Positions 25,829 to 34,742 are shown, counted from the stretch's first letter. The stretch is DNA of 64,000 nucleotides from Corynebacterium frankenforstense (GCF_030211955.1 NZ_JASODI010000006.1:1-64000); one strand, 5' to 3'. Numbers and translations are program-made. Notes: generated by a model not told the origin, from the letters alone.

Positions 25829-27190
25829 TCAGAGGCCGAGCACGGAGATGGCGATGAGGAAGTAGATGATCAGGCCGGTGGCGTCGCAGAAGGTGGAGAT
25901 GAACGGGTTGGAGAAGACCGCGGGGTCGGCGCCGACGGACTTGGCAACGATCGGCATCGCACCGCCGACGGTCGCGGACATCGTGCACACGGCCAGCAGG
26001 GTACAGCCGATCACGGCGCCGATCGGCACGCCGTAGACGAGCGCGGCCAGGCAGAAGCCGATCGCGCCGAGCAGCACGCCCATCATCAGGCCCACGCGCA
26101 GCTCGCGCCACATGACCTGCAGGATGTCGCGCTTGCGCACGTCGCCGAGCGCCAGCGCGCGGGTGACCGTCGTGGCCGCCTGGTTGCCGGTGTTGCCGCC
26201 GGTGCCCGTGAGCAGCGGGATGAACAGCGAGAGCGTGACCACCTTCGACAGCGTCTCCTCGAAGACGTCGAGGACCTGCACGGTCAGGATCGCCGAGACC
26301 GCCAGCACCAGCAGCCACACCACGCGCGAGCGCACCAGCTTGGCCACCGGGGTGGACAGGTAGGGCTGCTGCAGCGGCTCGGAACCGCCGGAGCGCGCGG
26401 AGTCCTCGCTGTCCTCCTCCTCGACGATGTCCTGGGCGTCGTCCCAGGTCAGAAGCCCGACGAGGCGGTCGGTGTCGTCGACGACGGGCAGGGCGAGGTA
26501 GTCGAGCGGCAGGAACCAGCGGGCGGTGTCCTCGGCGTCGTCGTGCGCGCGGCAGTAGACGGGCTCGTTCATGATCTCGGCCAGGCGCGTGTCGTCGTCG
26601 GCGGTGAAGATCTCGGTGAAGGAGCAGAAGCCCTCGAGCTTGCGGTCGTGGGCGACGACGGGCACCGCGTAGATCGTCTCGACGTCCTCGGCGGAGCGGC
26701 GCAGCTTCTCCAGCGCCTGCGCGGCCGTCATCGTCGAGTAGATCGTGGCGACCTCGGGGCTCATGCGGCGGCCGACCGAGCCCTTCGGGTAGCCCATGAC
26801 GACCTCGGTGACGTGCGATTCGCCGGGGTCGAGCTGGCGCAGCAGGGCCTCGGCGATCTCCGCGGGCAGCTCGTCGAGCAGCGAGACGCGGTCGTCGGGG
26901 TCGAGCTCGTCGAAGAACTCGTAGATGTCGCGGTTCTGCAGCGCGCCGATCAGGTCGGCCTGGTGGCGCGGGTCGAGCGCGTCGAAGACCTCGATGGAGC
27001 GGCGCCGGCTGAGCAGGCGCAGCACCAGGGCCGCGCGGGTGGGGTCGCTGCGCTCGACGAGGGCGACGACGTCCTGGATCGGGGGTTCGGCCAGCCGGGC
27101 GGCGAGTTCGTGGGCCTGCTCGGGGCGCAGGCTGTCGGCGCGCAGGATGCGCTTGAGTCCGTCAAGATCCCAGGTTTCGGTGACGCCCAC
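25829..27190 (-). CDS. mgtE: MgtE-family magnesium transporter
   Basis: MgtE is a dimeric Mg2+ channel gated by cytosolic Mg2+. The 453-residue protein has an N-terminal superhelical domain (LDPDDRVSLLDELP), two CBS domains (about 130-255) and five membrane segments. Those include the pore motif ILTVQVLDVFEE and the GTGGNTGNQAATTVTRALALGD stretch that lines the channel. The GTG at 27190 is chosen because GGGAGG sits 6 nt upstream; the ATG at 27211 has no such site. A copy of the dispersed motif begins just past its stop codon (25808-25822). Confidence 0.92.
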   Translation of the reverse strand: MGVTETWDLDGLKRILRADSLRPEQAHELAARLAEPPIQDVVALVERSDPTRAALVLRLLSRRRSIEVFDALDPRHQADLIGALQNRDIYEFFDELDPDDRVSLLDELPAEIAEALLRQLDPGESHVTEVVMGYPKGSVGRRMSPEVATIYSTMTAAQALEKLRRSAEDVETIYAVPVVAHDRKLEGFCSFTEIFTADDDTRLAEIMNEPVYCRAHDDAEDTARWFLPLDYLALPVVDDTDRLVGLLTWDDAQDIVEEEDSEDSARSGGSEPLQQPYLSTPVAKLVRSRVVWLLVLAVSAILTVQVLDVFEETLSKVVTLSLFIPLLTGTGGNTGNQAATTVTRALALGDVRKRDILQVMWRELRVGLMMGVLLGAIGFCLAALVYGVPIGAVIGCTLLAVCTMSATVGGAMPIVAKSVGADPAVFSNPFISTFCDATGLIIYFLIAISVLGL

Positions 27191-27311
27191 GGCGCACCTC
27201 CCGTCTGTCATGGTGCTTGTCCCCCGCCGCGTCCACCGACGCCGCGGCACGAATGAGGCCCCGCGCCCGCCGACTCTAACCGGCGGCCACGAGGCCGTCA
27301 CTTCATGGTGG

Positions 27312-27384
27312 TGCGCCCGGAGGGATTCGAACCCCCAACCTTCTGATCCGTAGTCAGATGCTCTATCCGTTGAGCTACGGGCGC
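27312..27384 (-). tRNA. tRNA-Arg (ACG), copy 2
   Basis: Identical to the copy at 23404-23476. It lies immediately downstream of tRNA-Ser(GCU) on the same strand, with a single base between that gene's encoded CCA and this tRNA's 5' end. Confidence 0.96.
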
Positions 27385-27385
27385 G

Positions 27386-27476
27386 TGGCGGAGACGAGAG
27401 GATTTGAACCTCCGGACCTCATCACAAGGTCAACTCCTTAGCAGGGAGCCCCATTCGGCCGCTCTGGCACGTCTCC
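27386..27476 (-). tRNA. tRNA-Ser (GCU), CCA encoded
   Basis: Acceptor GGAGACG / CGTCTCC, discriminator G and encoded CCA (27386-27388). The anticodon loop CTGCTAA gives anticodon GCT for AGC/AGU codons. It has the long variable arm of tRNA-Ser. Confidence 0.95.
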
Positions 27477-27542
27477 TGACCGTCCGACTCGAAGTCGGAC
27501 TGCGTAGAGCCTACCGGAGCGTCGCGTGCGAATTCAAACTTG

Positions 27543-27557
27543 CTTGACGACGTCCCG
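27543..27557 (+). repeat. Dispersed 15-bp motif, variant
   Basis: CTTGACGACGTCCCG in the gap between tRNA-Ser(GCU) and the aminotransferase gene. Confidence 0.6.
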
Positions 27558-27731
27558 GGGCACCCGCCCAGCGCGCACCTGCGGCGTGGGTGGGGGCGGC
27601 GCTGTCCGGGCCCCGGGGACTGGGCGGGCGCGGCGCCGGCCGGGCCGGGCGTCCGGTGGTGGGCCCGCCGGGGCGGGCGTCCGGGCGGCGCCGGTGCTTC
27701 GGTGCACGCAACCGGTACTAGGGTGAATCCC

Positions 27732-28769
27732 ATGATCCGCCCTGACCTGGACACGCTGCCCTCCTACGCCCCCGGCCGCAAGCTCGCCGACGCCCTGAAG
27801 CTCTCCTCCAACGAGGTGACCTTCCCGCCGCTGAAGGCCGCCGTCGACGCGATGGCCGAGGCCGCCGCCGGCGCCAACCGCTACCCCGCCATGCCCGCCG
27901 CCGAGCTGACCGCCGCGCTGGCCGACCACCTGAGCCTTTCCCCGGAGCAGGTCACCGTCGGCTGCGGCTCCTCCGCGCTGTGCCTGCAGCTGCTGCAGGC
28001 GACCACCCGTGAGGGCGACGAGGTCATCTACCCGTGGCGCAGCTTCGAGGCCTACCCCATCTTCGTGCAGGTCGTCGGCGCGACGTGCGTGCCGGTGGAG
28101 CTCACGGAGACCGGCCGACTGGACCTCGACGCGATGGCCGCCGCCGTGACCGAGCGCACCAGCGTGATCTTCGTGTGTAACCCGAACAACCCCTCGGGCC
28201 AGACGATCACGCGCGCCGAGTTCGCCGAGTTCATGGACAAGATCCCGGAGCGGGTCACCGTGGCCCTCGACGAGGCGTACTTCGAGTTCAACCGCGCCGA
28301 GGACACCCCGGTCGCCACCGAGGAGATCGCCGCGCGGCCGAACGTGGTGGGGCTGCGCACCTTCTCCAAGGCCTACGGCCTGGCCGGCGCCCGCGTGGGC
28401 TACGCCTTCGGCGAGCCGGGCATCATCGACGCGATGACCAAGGTCGGGGTGCCTTTCGCGGTCTCCGCCCCGGCGCAGGCCGGCGCGCTGGCCTCGCTGA
28501 ACTCGGCGGACGCGCTGATGGAGCGCGTCGAGGGGATCGTCGCCGACCGCGACCGGGTCTCCGACGCACTGGGCACCGCGCCGACCCAGGCGAACTTCGT
28601 GTGGCTGCCCACCCCGGCCGGCGACGCGGACTACCCGCGGCGGGTCTCCGAGGCGCTGGCCGGGCACGGCGTGGTGGTCCGCGCCTTCCCCGAGGGCGTG
28701 CGCGTGACCGTGAGCACGCCCGAGGAGAACGACCGGCTGCTCGAGGCCTGGCGCGCCGCGGGGCTGTAG
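27732..28769 (+). CDS. pat: Aromatic amino acid aminotransferase (Pat/HisC family)
   Basis: This 345-residue, fold-type I PLP enzyme should convert phenylpyruvate or 4-hydroxyphenylpyruvate to phenylalanine or tyrosine. The Schiff-base lysine is in TFSKAYGLAGARVGY. Other conserved parts are KLSSNEV at the N-terminus, VCNPNNPSGQ and LDEAYFEF. It is closest to actinobacterial Pat/HisC2; histidinol-phosphate activity cannot be excluded from sequence, but no his gene is nearby and tyrA lies upstream. The ATG at 27732 gives MIRPDLDTLPSY; a GTG three codons earlier is possible. Confidence 0.9.
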   Translation: MIRPDLDTLPSYAPGRKLADALKLSSNEVTFPPLKAAVDAMAEAAAGANRYPAMPAAELTAALADHLSLSPEQVTVGCGSSALCLQLLQATTREGDEVIYPWRSFEAYPIFVQVVGATCVPVELTETGRLDLDAMAAAVTERTSVIFVCNPNNPSGQTITRAEFAEFMDKIPERVTVALDEAYFEFNRAEDTPVATEEIAARPNVVGLRTFSKAYGLAGARVGYAFGEPGIIDAMTKVGVPFAVSAPAQAGALASLNSADALMERVEGIVADRDRVSDALGTAPTQANFVWLPTPAGDADYPRRVSEALAGHGVVVRAFPEGVRVTVSTPEENDRLLEAWRAAGL

Positions 28770-28861
28770 GTCCCGGGCCGCACCCGGCCGCAGTCCCGGG
28801 CCGCACCCGGCCGCGCGAAACCCCCTCACCGCGGCCGGGTTCTCTCCTACACTCACGAGGC

Positions 28862-29869
28862 ATGAGCCACTCCCCCGCCTCCCCCACCCGTGCCGTCATC
28901 GTCCGCGAGCTCAAGCAGCCCGCGCAACTGACCGAGGTCGACCTGGACGCCGTCGAGGTCGCCGACGGTGACCTGCTCATCGACGTCGCCTACTCCTCCC
29001 TGAACTACAAGGACGCCATGGCGCTGGCCGGCAACCCCGGCATCGTGCGCACCACCCCGCTGATCCCCGGTATCGACGCCGTGGGCACGGTCCTCGAGGC
29101 CCCCGGCGGTGAGTTCCGCCCCGGCCAGACCGTCGTCGTCAACGGTGCGGGCCTCGGTGAGCGCCGCGACGGCGGCTATGTCGCACGCACGTCGGCCCCC
29201 GCGACGTCGGCAATCGCGGTGCCGGACCGCTTCGACGCGCGCCAGGCCGCCGCGATCGGCACGGCCGGGTTCACCGCGGCGCTGTGCGTGCAGGCGCTGG
29301 TCGACCACGGGGTGACCGCCGGCGACGCGCCGGTGCTGGTCACGGGCGCGACCGGCGGGGTGGGCAGCATCGCGCTGCACCTGCTGACCGGGCTGGGCCT
29401 GGACACGGTGGCGCTGACCGGGCGGGTCGACGAGCACGGCGACTACCTGCGCGGGCTCGGTGCCGGCGAGATCCTCGACCGCGCCGACTTCGCCGAGCAG
29501 GGCAAGCCACTGCAGAAGGCGCGCTTTTCCGGGGTGGTCGACACCGTCGGCTCGCACACGCTGGTCAACGCGGTCGCGCAGCTCAAGTGGGGCGGCGTCA
29601 CGGCGGCCTGCGGCATGGCGCAGGGCCCGGACCTGCCCGGCTCGGTGCTGCCGTTCATCCTGCGCGGCGTCACGCTGGTCGGCGCGAATTCCGTGGACGC
29701 CCCGGCTGAGCTGCGCAAGCGCGCCTGGGCGCTGCTGGCCCGGCACCTGGACACGGAGGTTCTCGAGTCGCTGACCGAGGAGATCGACCTGTCCGAGGTC
29801 ATCGACGCGGGCTCCGAGCTGCTGGCCGGCCGGCGCCACGGGCGCACGGTGGTACGCGTCGCCGATTGA
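28862..29869 (+). CDS. Zinc-free MDR oxidoreductase, YhdH/AcuI type
   Basis: The 335-residue protein is a medium-chain reductase of the YhdH/AcuI (acrylyl-CoA reductase) type. It starts RAVIVRELKQPAQLTEVD and has YSSLNYKDAMAL. The NADPH-binding loop is VTGATGGVGSIALHLL. The zinc-binding residues of alcohol dehydrogenases are absent. Coding sequence contains a copy of the dispersed motif at 29200-29214, and its stop codon lies inside an exact copy at 29865-29879. The substrate is inferred only from family membership. Confidence 0.87.
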   Translation: MSHSPASPTRAVIVRELKQPAQLTEVDLDAVEVADGDLLIDVAYSSLNYKDAMALAGNPGIVRTTPLIPGIDAVGTVLEAPGGEFRPGQTVVVNGAGLGERRDGGYVARTSAPATSAIAVPDRFDARQAAAIGTAGFTAALCVQALVDHGVTAGDAPVLVTGATGGVGSIALHLLTGLGLDTVALTGRVDEHGDYLRGLGAGEILDRADFAEQGKPLQKARFSGVVDTVGSHTLVNAVAQLKWGGVTAACGMAQGPDLPGSVLPFILRGVTLVGANSVDAPAELRKRAWALLARHLDTEVLESLTEEIDLSEVIDAGSELLAGRRHGRTVVRVAD

Positions 29870-29879
29870 CGACGCCGCG
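29865..29879 (+). repeat. Dispersed 15-bp motif, exact copy over a stop codon
   Basis: Exact ATTGACGACGCCGCG. The TGA inside it is the stop codon of the MDR oxidoreductase gene. Confidence 0.75.
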
Positions 29880-29929
29880 CGGGTCGGCGTTGTGTGAATG
29901 GCGCGGGTCGGCGCGTGGTGACGTGAAAA

Positions 29930-29967
29930 GACCGCCCCGCGGATCCCGGTGGACCCGCGGGGCGGTC
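29930..29967 (-). terminator. Terminator after tRNA-Ser(UGA)
   Basis: Perfect 13-bp stem GACCGCCCCGCGG / CCGCGGGGCGGTC, followed on the minus strand by CTTTTC. Confidence 0.8.
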
Positions 29968-29974
29968 GCTCGCG

Positions 29975-30059
<85 letters not shown>

Positions 30060-30228
30060 CTGCCCCCGGAACAATACCGAAGCGGGGCTCGACGACCCGC
30101 ATGGGCCCGCCCGTGGACCAGGCTGCACCGGCGTCGGGACCGGGTCCGTGCCGGCGTCGGGGCGAGGTCTGCGCCCGGGGGCGGAAACGGTGGCCGCGGC
30201 CCCGCGGTCGCCTTTAGGGTGGGGCGGT

Positions 30229-31206
30229 ATGAAGGCCATCACACAAAAGGACCCGAACGACCCGACCTCCCTCGTCCTCGAGGACGTCGCCGACCCGGTG
30301 CCCGATGCCGGCGAGATCCTGGTCAAGGTGCACACCGCCGGGGTCAACCGCGGTGACCTGCTCCAGGCCCGGGGCCACTACCCGCCGCCGCCCGGGGCCT
30401 CCGAGATCATCGGCATGGAGTGCTCGGGCACCGTCGTTGCGAACGACACCGGTAAAGGGCCTGCGGTCGGCTCCGAGGTCGGCTGTTTGCTGGCCGGCGG
30501 CGGCTACGCGGAGCTGGTCGCCGTGCCGGTCGGGCAGACCGCGCCGCTGCCTGCGGGGCTGAGCCTGGCGGAGACCGGCTCGATCATGGAGGTCACCTGC
30601 ACCGCCTGGTCGAACCTCGGGATGGCCGCCGGCCTGCGCCCCGGCACGGCCGAAGGCAAGAAGGTGCTGGTCCACGGCGGATCCGGCGGCGTCGGCTCCT
30701 TCGCGGTGCAGCTGCTGCACGCGCTCGGCTGCGAGGTGGCGGTGACGGCGGGTTCGGCGGAGAAGCTCGAGTACTGCCGTGAGCTGGGTGCCTCGAAGCT
30801 AATCAACTACCGCGAGCAGGACTTCGCCGAGGAGCTCAAGGGCTGGGCCGACGTCATCCTCGACATCATGGGCGCGAAGTACCTCAAGGGCAACATCCGG
30901 GCGCTCGCGCCGGACGGGCAGCTGGTGATCATCGGGATGCAGGGCGGTACGAAGGCGGAGATCAACCTGGCGCCGCTGCTGCCGAAGCGGCTGACGGTGC
31001 GCGGCACGACGCTGCGGGCGCGCCCGGTCGAGGGCAAGGCGGAGATCGTGGCCGACGTGGTGGAGAACGTGTGGCCGCTGATCGCGGACGGGTCGATCAC
31101 CCACCGCGTGCACGAGACCTTTCCGCTGGCCGAGGCCGCCCGGGCCCACGCCGCGCTCGACTCCGGCGAGGTGACGGGCAAGCTCGCGCTGCGGGTGGAG
31201 AGCTGA
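30229..31206 (+). CDS. NADPH:quinone oxidoreductase family protein (Rv3777-like)
   Basis: The 325-residue zinc-free MDR enzyme has HTAGVNRGDLLQARGHYPPPPGA, which is typical of the quinone oxidoreductase/TP53I3 group. Its NADPH loop is VHGGSGGVGSFAVQLL, followed by GAKYLKGNIRALAPDGQLVIIG. Position before the class V aminotransferase-fold gene matches mycobacterial Rv3777 before Rv3778c. It is a distant paralogue of the gene at 28862. No ribosome-binding site is strong; the ATG at 30229 starts at the usual family N-terminus MKAITQ. Confidence 0.88.
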   Translation: MKAITQKDPNDPTSLVLEDVADPVPDAGEILVKVHTAGVNRGDLLQARGHYPPPPGASEIIGMECSGTVVANDTGKGPAVGSEVGCLLAGGGYAELVAVPVGQTAPLPAGLSLAETGSIMEVTCTAWSNLGMAAGLRPGTAEGKKVLVHGGSGGVGSFAVQLLHALGCEVAVTAGSAEKLEYCRELGASKLINYREQDFAEELKGWADVILDIMGAKYLKGNIRALAPDGQLVIIGMQGGTKAEINLAPLLPKRLTVRGTTLRARPVEGKAEIVADVVENVWPLIADGSITHRVHETFPLAEAARAHAALDSGEVTGKLALRVES

Positions 31207-31518
31207 GGGAGGGGTCTTAGGCCTGTTGACCGGGTATCCGGGGCCGGTTTTCCGGTGAGTCTGGGGCCGGCCCGGGGTCGGCCCGGGCTTTCGGGTCTCC
31301 AGCCGAGGTCCGGCGACGCGGTTTTCCGGTCAGCCCGGGGCCGGTCCGACTTTTTGTGTCATCCCAGAACTCCGCTCGGATGCCGACCTGGGGAAACGCG
31401 GTTCGTTGAAAGCCCCCATGACACATTTTCCCGGTCCCCCCTGCTATCCCCGGTCGCCCCCTGCTATCCCCGGTCGCCGGTACCTCTCACTCACGCACAC
31501 TCCCGGAATTCCGCCGAC
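31207..31518. other. Repeat-rich intergenic region
   Basis: No gene is supported. It contains two copies of a GGTTTTCCGGT-rich stretch (about 31248 and 31319), the 90-bp repeat copy at 31346-31435, and a 20-bp tandem duplication around CTGCTATCCCCGGTCG (31438-31477). Composition is slightly lower in GC than its neighbours. Confidence 0.6.
31346..31435. repeat. 90-bp element, copy A (left flank of AbiEi-like gene)
   Basis: 85 of 90 positions match copy B at 32762-32851, in direct orientation. Near the ends it has TGTGTCAT and its inverse ATGACACA. The centre, GACCTGGGGAAACG, is shared with the elements at 42570 and 46587. Confidence 0.85.
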
Positions 31519-32565
31519 TCACGCACAGTCACGGAGATCCGGCGGCAGATGCCGACTGCCGCTCCCGGTCGGGTACCGGACTCCCCGGTCCCACTGCTCC
31601 GGGGACGGTGGCGGGGCCCAGAACCGCCGGTCCACCGGTCTTCCCCTCACCTGGAGCGCCCGGTGGAGGTCCTTCACCCCGAAGAGAGCGCTCGGATCCC
31701 GCAGTGTCTCGGCGTCGAGGTGGCGCAGCACCATGCCCAAGTTGTGGAAGCCACGGCTGCGGTGAAGCTCGCGCAGGGCAGTGTTCCTCCCCTCCGCCCC
31801 CGTCGTCTTCGCCGCTCCCTCGTATTCCAGGATCATCCCGACGTCCGGGAAGAAGAAGTCCACTCTCCCGATGAACACCCCGTCCCCGTCGAAGATCGAC
31901 ACCTGACGCAGGGGTGCCGGCAGGCCGACGGCGGCGATGTGCAGCGCCGAGATGCTCTCGGCCGGTGATTCGCCGTAGGGAGTGGCGATCTCCCGCGCCT
32001 TCCTCGCATACGGCATCCCTGGTGTCCCGGCCAAGAGGTCCAGTTGGACGTCCAGGTCATGTCCGGTCAGCCTCCCCTCGTGCCAGGCGTTCTCGAGAGG
32101 AACCAGCCCCGCCGCCGCGCCGTCGAACCGGGCCGCGTCGAGAGCAGCCCGGACCGGGGAGACCACGCGGACCGGCATCCCCGCCACCGTCGTAACGCTC
32201 GTCGGGAAAGTGCCACCGGTCTTCGGCCGGTGCAGGCGTACTCCCGGCAGCCGTCTCGGACGGCGGCCCTCGGGAAGGTAGAGGTCGATGCGCATCTGCC
32301 CCGGCCCACTCCAGGTCGACAGCCCCATCGCGAGTGCCGCGGCCTGCCCCGTCAGCACACCGCCAGGCACTGCGTGCTGAAGAGCCGCGACTCTGAGGAA
32401 CAACCTCTGCTTCGGGGTGAGCCGGCGCCAGTCCTTGGAAAGCACATAGGCCCCCTTGGCCAGCTTGATCAACTTCGATTCCCCGTGAGTGTCCCGCCGC
32501 CGCAGCTTCTCCTGCTGCCAGGAGGAGAGCCTGTCGGTCAGGATCAGCGCCGCCCCGAAATCCAT
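31519..32565 (-). CDS. AbiEi-like/DUF559-type protein, candidate defence or TA component
   Basis: This 348-residue protein resembles actinobacterial proteins with an AbiEi-type N-terminal winged helix (SKLIKLAKGAYVLSKDW, about 30-45) and a DUF559-like PD-(D/E)XK region. In the latter I see Glu203, Asp236 in GRVDFFFP and Glu247/Glu249 in LEYEG, spaced like a Vsr-type nuclease core. After that comes RELHRSRGFHNLGMVLRHLD, also usual for the fold. It stands alone, not beside a recognisable AbiEii toxin, and is bracketed by two 90-bp direct repeats. GC content is lower than neighbours, suggesting transfer. The start at 32565 is preceded by GGAG but with short spacing. Function is inferred. Confidence 0.65.
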   Translation of the reverse strand: MDFGAALILTDRLSSWQQEKLRRRDTHGESKLIKLAKGAYVLSKDWRRLTPKQRLFLRVAALQHAVPGGVLTGQAAALAMGLSTWSGPGQMRIDLYLPEGRRPRRLPGVRLHRPKTGGTFPTSVTTVAGMPVRVVSPVRAALDAARFDGAAAGLVPLENAWHEGRLTGHDLDVQLDLLAGTPGMPYARKAREIATPYGESPAESISALHIAAVGLPAPLRQVSIFDGDGVFIGRVDFFFPDVGMILEYEGAAKTTGAEGRNTALRELHRSRGFHNLGMVLRHLDAETLRDPSALFGVKDLHRALQVRGRPVDRRFWAPPPSPEQWDRGVRYPTGSGSRHLPPDLRDCA

Positions 32566-32761
32566 GACTCCACCCCAGCAGATGATGGGCCGGGAAGGTA
32601 TCCCCCAAAGTCGGGACTGTGGATACCGCTTCCCGATCACAGCGGTCTTCCACAGGCGAGCGGAGCTATCCCGCGCGGGCCGCCGGCGGGTGCTATCGGC
32701 TGTCCTGCCACCGTGGAACGACTCTCCTGCCGCCAGAGAACGGCTCTCGAGCCACCGAGGA

Positions 32762-32851
32762 CCGACTTTTTGTGTCATTCCAGAACTCCGCTCGGATGCC
32801 GACTTGGGAAAACGCGGTTCGTTGAAATCCCCCACGACACATTTTCCCGGT
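32762..32851. repeat. 90-bp element, copy B (right flank of AbiEi-like gene)
   Basis: Direct repeat of 31346-31435 with 5 mismatches. The two copies bracket the AbiEi-like gene. Confidence 0.85.
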
Positions 32852-32906
32852 TGGGGCGCTTCGCGGCCCCGATCCTGGGCCACCAGGGCACCACTCCGGC
32901 GGGGCG

Positions 32907-33254
32907 CTACACCGGCGGGCCCGAGAAGCAGCAGCCGAACGCCACCGCGATGACCACGAAGGGCGCGGCCACGGCCAGCAGCGCCGCCAGGAACAGGTCG
33001 TATTTCTTCCTCGTGACCGCCAGATAGCAGTTCGCGGCGAAGACCCCGACCAGGACCGCGCAGGTCACGATGACGGCCGGCCACCACCAGTCCCGGCCGA
33101 TGATCCAGAAGAGGTAGCCGACCACGTAGGCGAGGACGGTGAGTCCCCAGCCGATCAGACGAGGCGAGCGGGTCAGCAGAGAATCGCGGTTCGGAGAACC
33201 GCCGTCCGAGGAACCACCGTCGGGGCCTTTATCGACCGAATGCGACTCGACCAT
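32907..33254 (-). CDS. Small membrane protein, unknown
   Basis: The 115-residue product has a hydrophilic, Ser/Gly/Asp-rich N-terminus of about 35 residues. Three hydrophobic spans follow: LIGWGLTVLAYVVGYLFWII, WPAVIVTCAVLVGVFA and FLAALLAVAAPFVVIAVAF. The ATG at 33254 is preceded by GGGAGG at 6 nt. I do not recognise the family. It lies between the repeat-flanked AbiEi-like gene and the class V aminotransferase-fold gene, both on the same strand, with no obvious operon link. Confidence 0.65.
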   Translation of the reverse strand: MVESHSVDKGPDGGSSDGGSPNRDSLLTRSPRLIGWGLTVLAYVVGYLFWIIGRDWWWPAVIVTCAVLVGVFAANCYLAVTRKKYDLFLAALLAVAAPFVVIAVAFGCCFSGPPV

Positions 33255-33455
33255 GGTGCGCCTCCCGGAACATGCGTGCTGCGCTTCTAGGAATAGGCAC
33301 ACAATAAGTGAGCTAGGTCTCGCTCACAAGGGGTCGCGGAGGCACCAGCGCCACGCCCACGGAGCCAACTGCCCCGCTGACCCCGCGGGACCCGCGAGCC
33401 CCGACCCAGCGAGGCCAGCGAGGCCACCGCGCCCCGCACCCACAAACCCCGCGGT

Positions 33456-34742
33456 CTAAGCCAGCGAGGCCACCACGCGGGTCAGGTGCTCGATGTCGTG
33501 GCTCTGGTTGAACGGCGCCAGCGAGACCGTCACGGCCCCGCCGACCTCGTCGGCGCCCATGTCGGAGAGCAGCCCGCCGGTCGGCGCGACCGTGGTGACC
33601 AGGCCGTTGTCCAGCAGCCGGCGGTGCACCGTCTCGGCGGGCACGCCGCGCACGGCGAAGGAGATCCGCGGCACGCGGTCGACCCGCGAGCCCTGCGCGA
33701 CCTCGCCGGTGACGCCCAGGATGTGCACCGCGGGCAGCGAGCCGATGAAGGTCACCAGGTCGCGGCTCAGCGAGCGCAGGTAGGCGGCCATCTCGGTCGC
33801 CGAGCGCACCAGCCGGTCGCGCCGCGGCCCGCCGGCGCCACCGCGCGCCCCGGAACCGCCGCCGGCACCGGCACCCGAACCCTCCGGGCGCGCCAGCGCC
33901 GCGAGGTGCTCCACCAGCGGCGCCACGCCGCCGGCCAGCCCCTCGGAGACGGGGAACTCGAGGCTGCGGTTTGTGCCGCGCTCGGCGGCCGGGTCCACCG
34001 GGTCGAGGCGGCGCAGCATCAGCTCGTCGCGGAAGACCAGCGCCGCCAGCTGCGGCCCGCCCAGGCGCGCGAGGTCCACGCCGACGATGTCGGTGCCCCA
34101 CTCGCCCATGTCCACCGGGCGGTAGGCCGCGTACGTGGTGGCGTCGACGAGCACCCACAGCCGGGCGGCGCGGTGCGCGGCGTCGACGATCTCGGCGACC
34201 GGGGTGACGGTGCCCAGAAGCTCGTGCGCCGCGGGCAGCGAGACCAGACGGGTGCCCGGCTCGACCAGGCGCTCGTACTGGTAGGCCGGCAGCTCACCGG
34301 TGCCCAGGTCGGGCTGCGCCCAGCGCACGTGGTCGGTGGCGGCGGCGAGCTGGTGACTCAGCTCGGGCCGGTCGAGGTTGGTCAGCAGCACGCTCGAGCC
34401 GCGCCGCCACATCGGCCGCATCGCGCGCGCGAGCGTCGCGTAGAGCTGCTCGAGGCTGGAGCCGAGCACGACCTTCTCCGGCGAGGAGCCGACCAGGTCC
34501 GCCACGGCCAGGCGCGCGGCCGTCAGGTGGAGCTCGCCTTCGAAGCCGCCGCCGGTGGTGCGCGTGTGCGAGCCGACGCGCCCGGTGGTCGGCGGCAGGG
34601 GCGCGGCGGACGTGCGGAAGGCACGCGCGACCCCGGCGGCGACCCGCTCGGGGATCTGGGGCCGGTCGTGCGCGTTCAGGTACGTCCAGCCGTCACCCAG
34701 CGACACGTACTGACCGCGCACCTCCGCGACGTCGTAGACCAT
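33456..34742 (-). CDS. Class V aminotransferase/cysteine desulfurase-fold protein (Rv3778c-like)
   Basis: The 428-residue protein has the layout of a SufS/CsdA-type PLP enzyme: HLTAARLAVADLVGSSPEKVVLGSS, then LWVLVDATTYAAYRPVDM with Asp200, which would pair with the PLP ring nitrogen. The Schiff-base lysine expected in a SGHK-x-GGP motif is not there; the sequence is DLARLGGP, with Arg226 in its place, and the preceding His is also missing. The ATG at 34742 has AGGAG 5 nt upstream. Synteny with mycobacterial Rv3777-Rv3778c is clear. Either the protein does not do PLP chemistry or my alignment of the lysine is wrong. Confidence 0.8.
   Translation of the reverse strand: MVYDVAEVRGQYVSLGDGWTYLNAHDRPQIPERVAAGVARAFRTSAAPLPPTTGRVGSHTRTTGGGFEGELHLTAARLAVADLVGSSPEKVVLGSSLEQLYATLARAMRPMWRRGSSVLLTNLDRPELSHQLAAATDHVRWAQPDLGTGELPAYQYERLVEPGTRLVSLPAAHELLGTVTPVAEIVDAAHRAARLWVLVDATTYAAYRPVDMGEWGTDIVGVDLARLGGPQLAALVFRDELMLRRLDPVDPAAERGTNRSLEFPVSEGLAGGVAPLVEHLAALARPEGSGAGAGGGSGARGGAGGPRRDRLVRSATEMAAYLRSLSRDLVTFIGSLPAVHILGVTGEVAQGSRVDRVPRISFAVRGVPAETVHRRLLDNGLVTTVAPTGGLLSDMGADEVGGAVTVSLAPFNQSHDIEHLTRVVASLA

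Noticed and set aside
27225..27245. CCACCGACGCCGCGG upstream of mgtE as another dispersed-motif copy
   Set aside because: It lacks the TT at positions 2-3 and fits ordinary GC-rich sequence.
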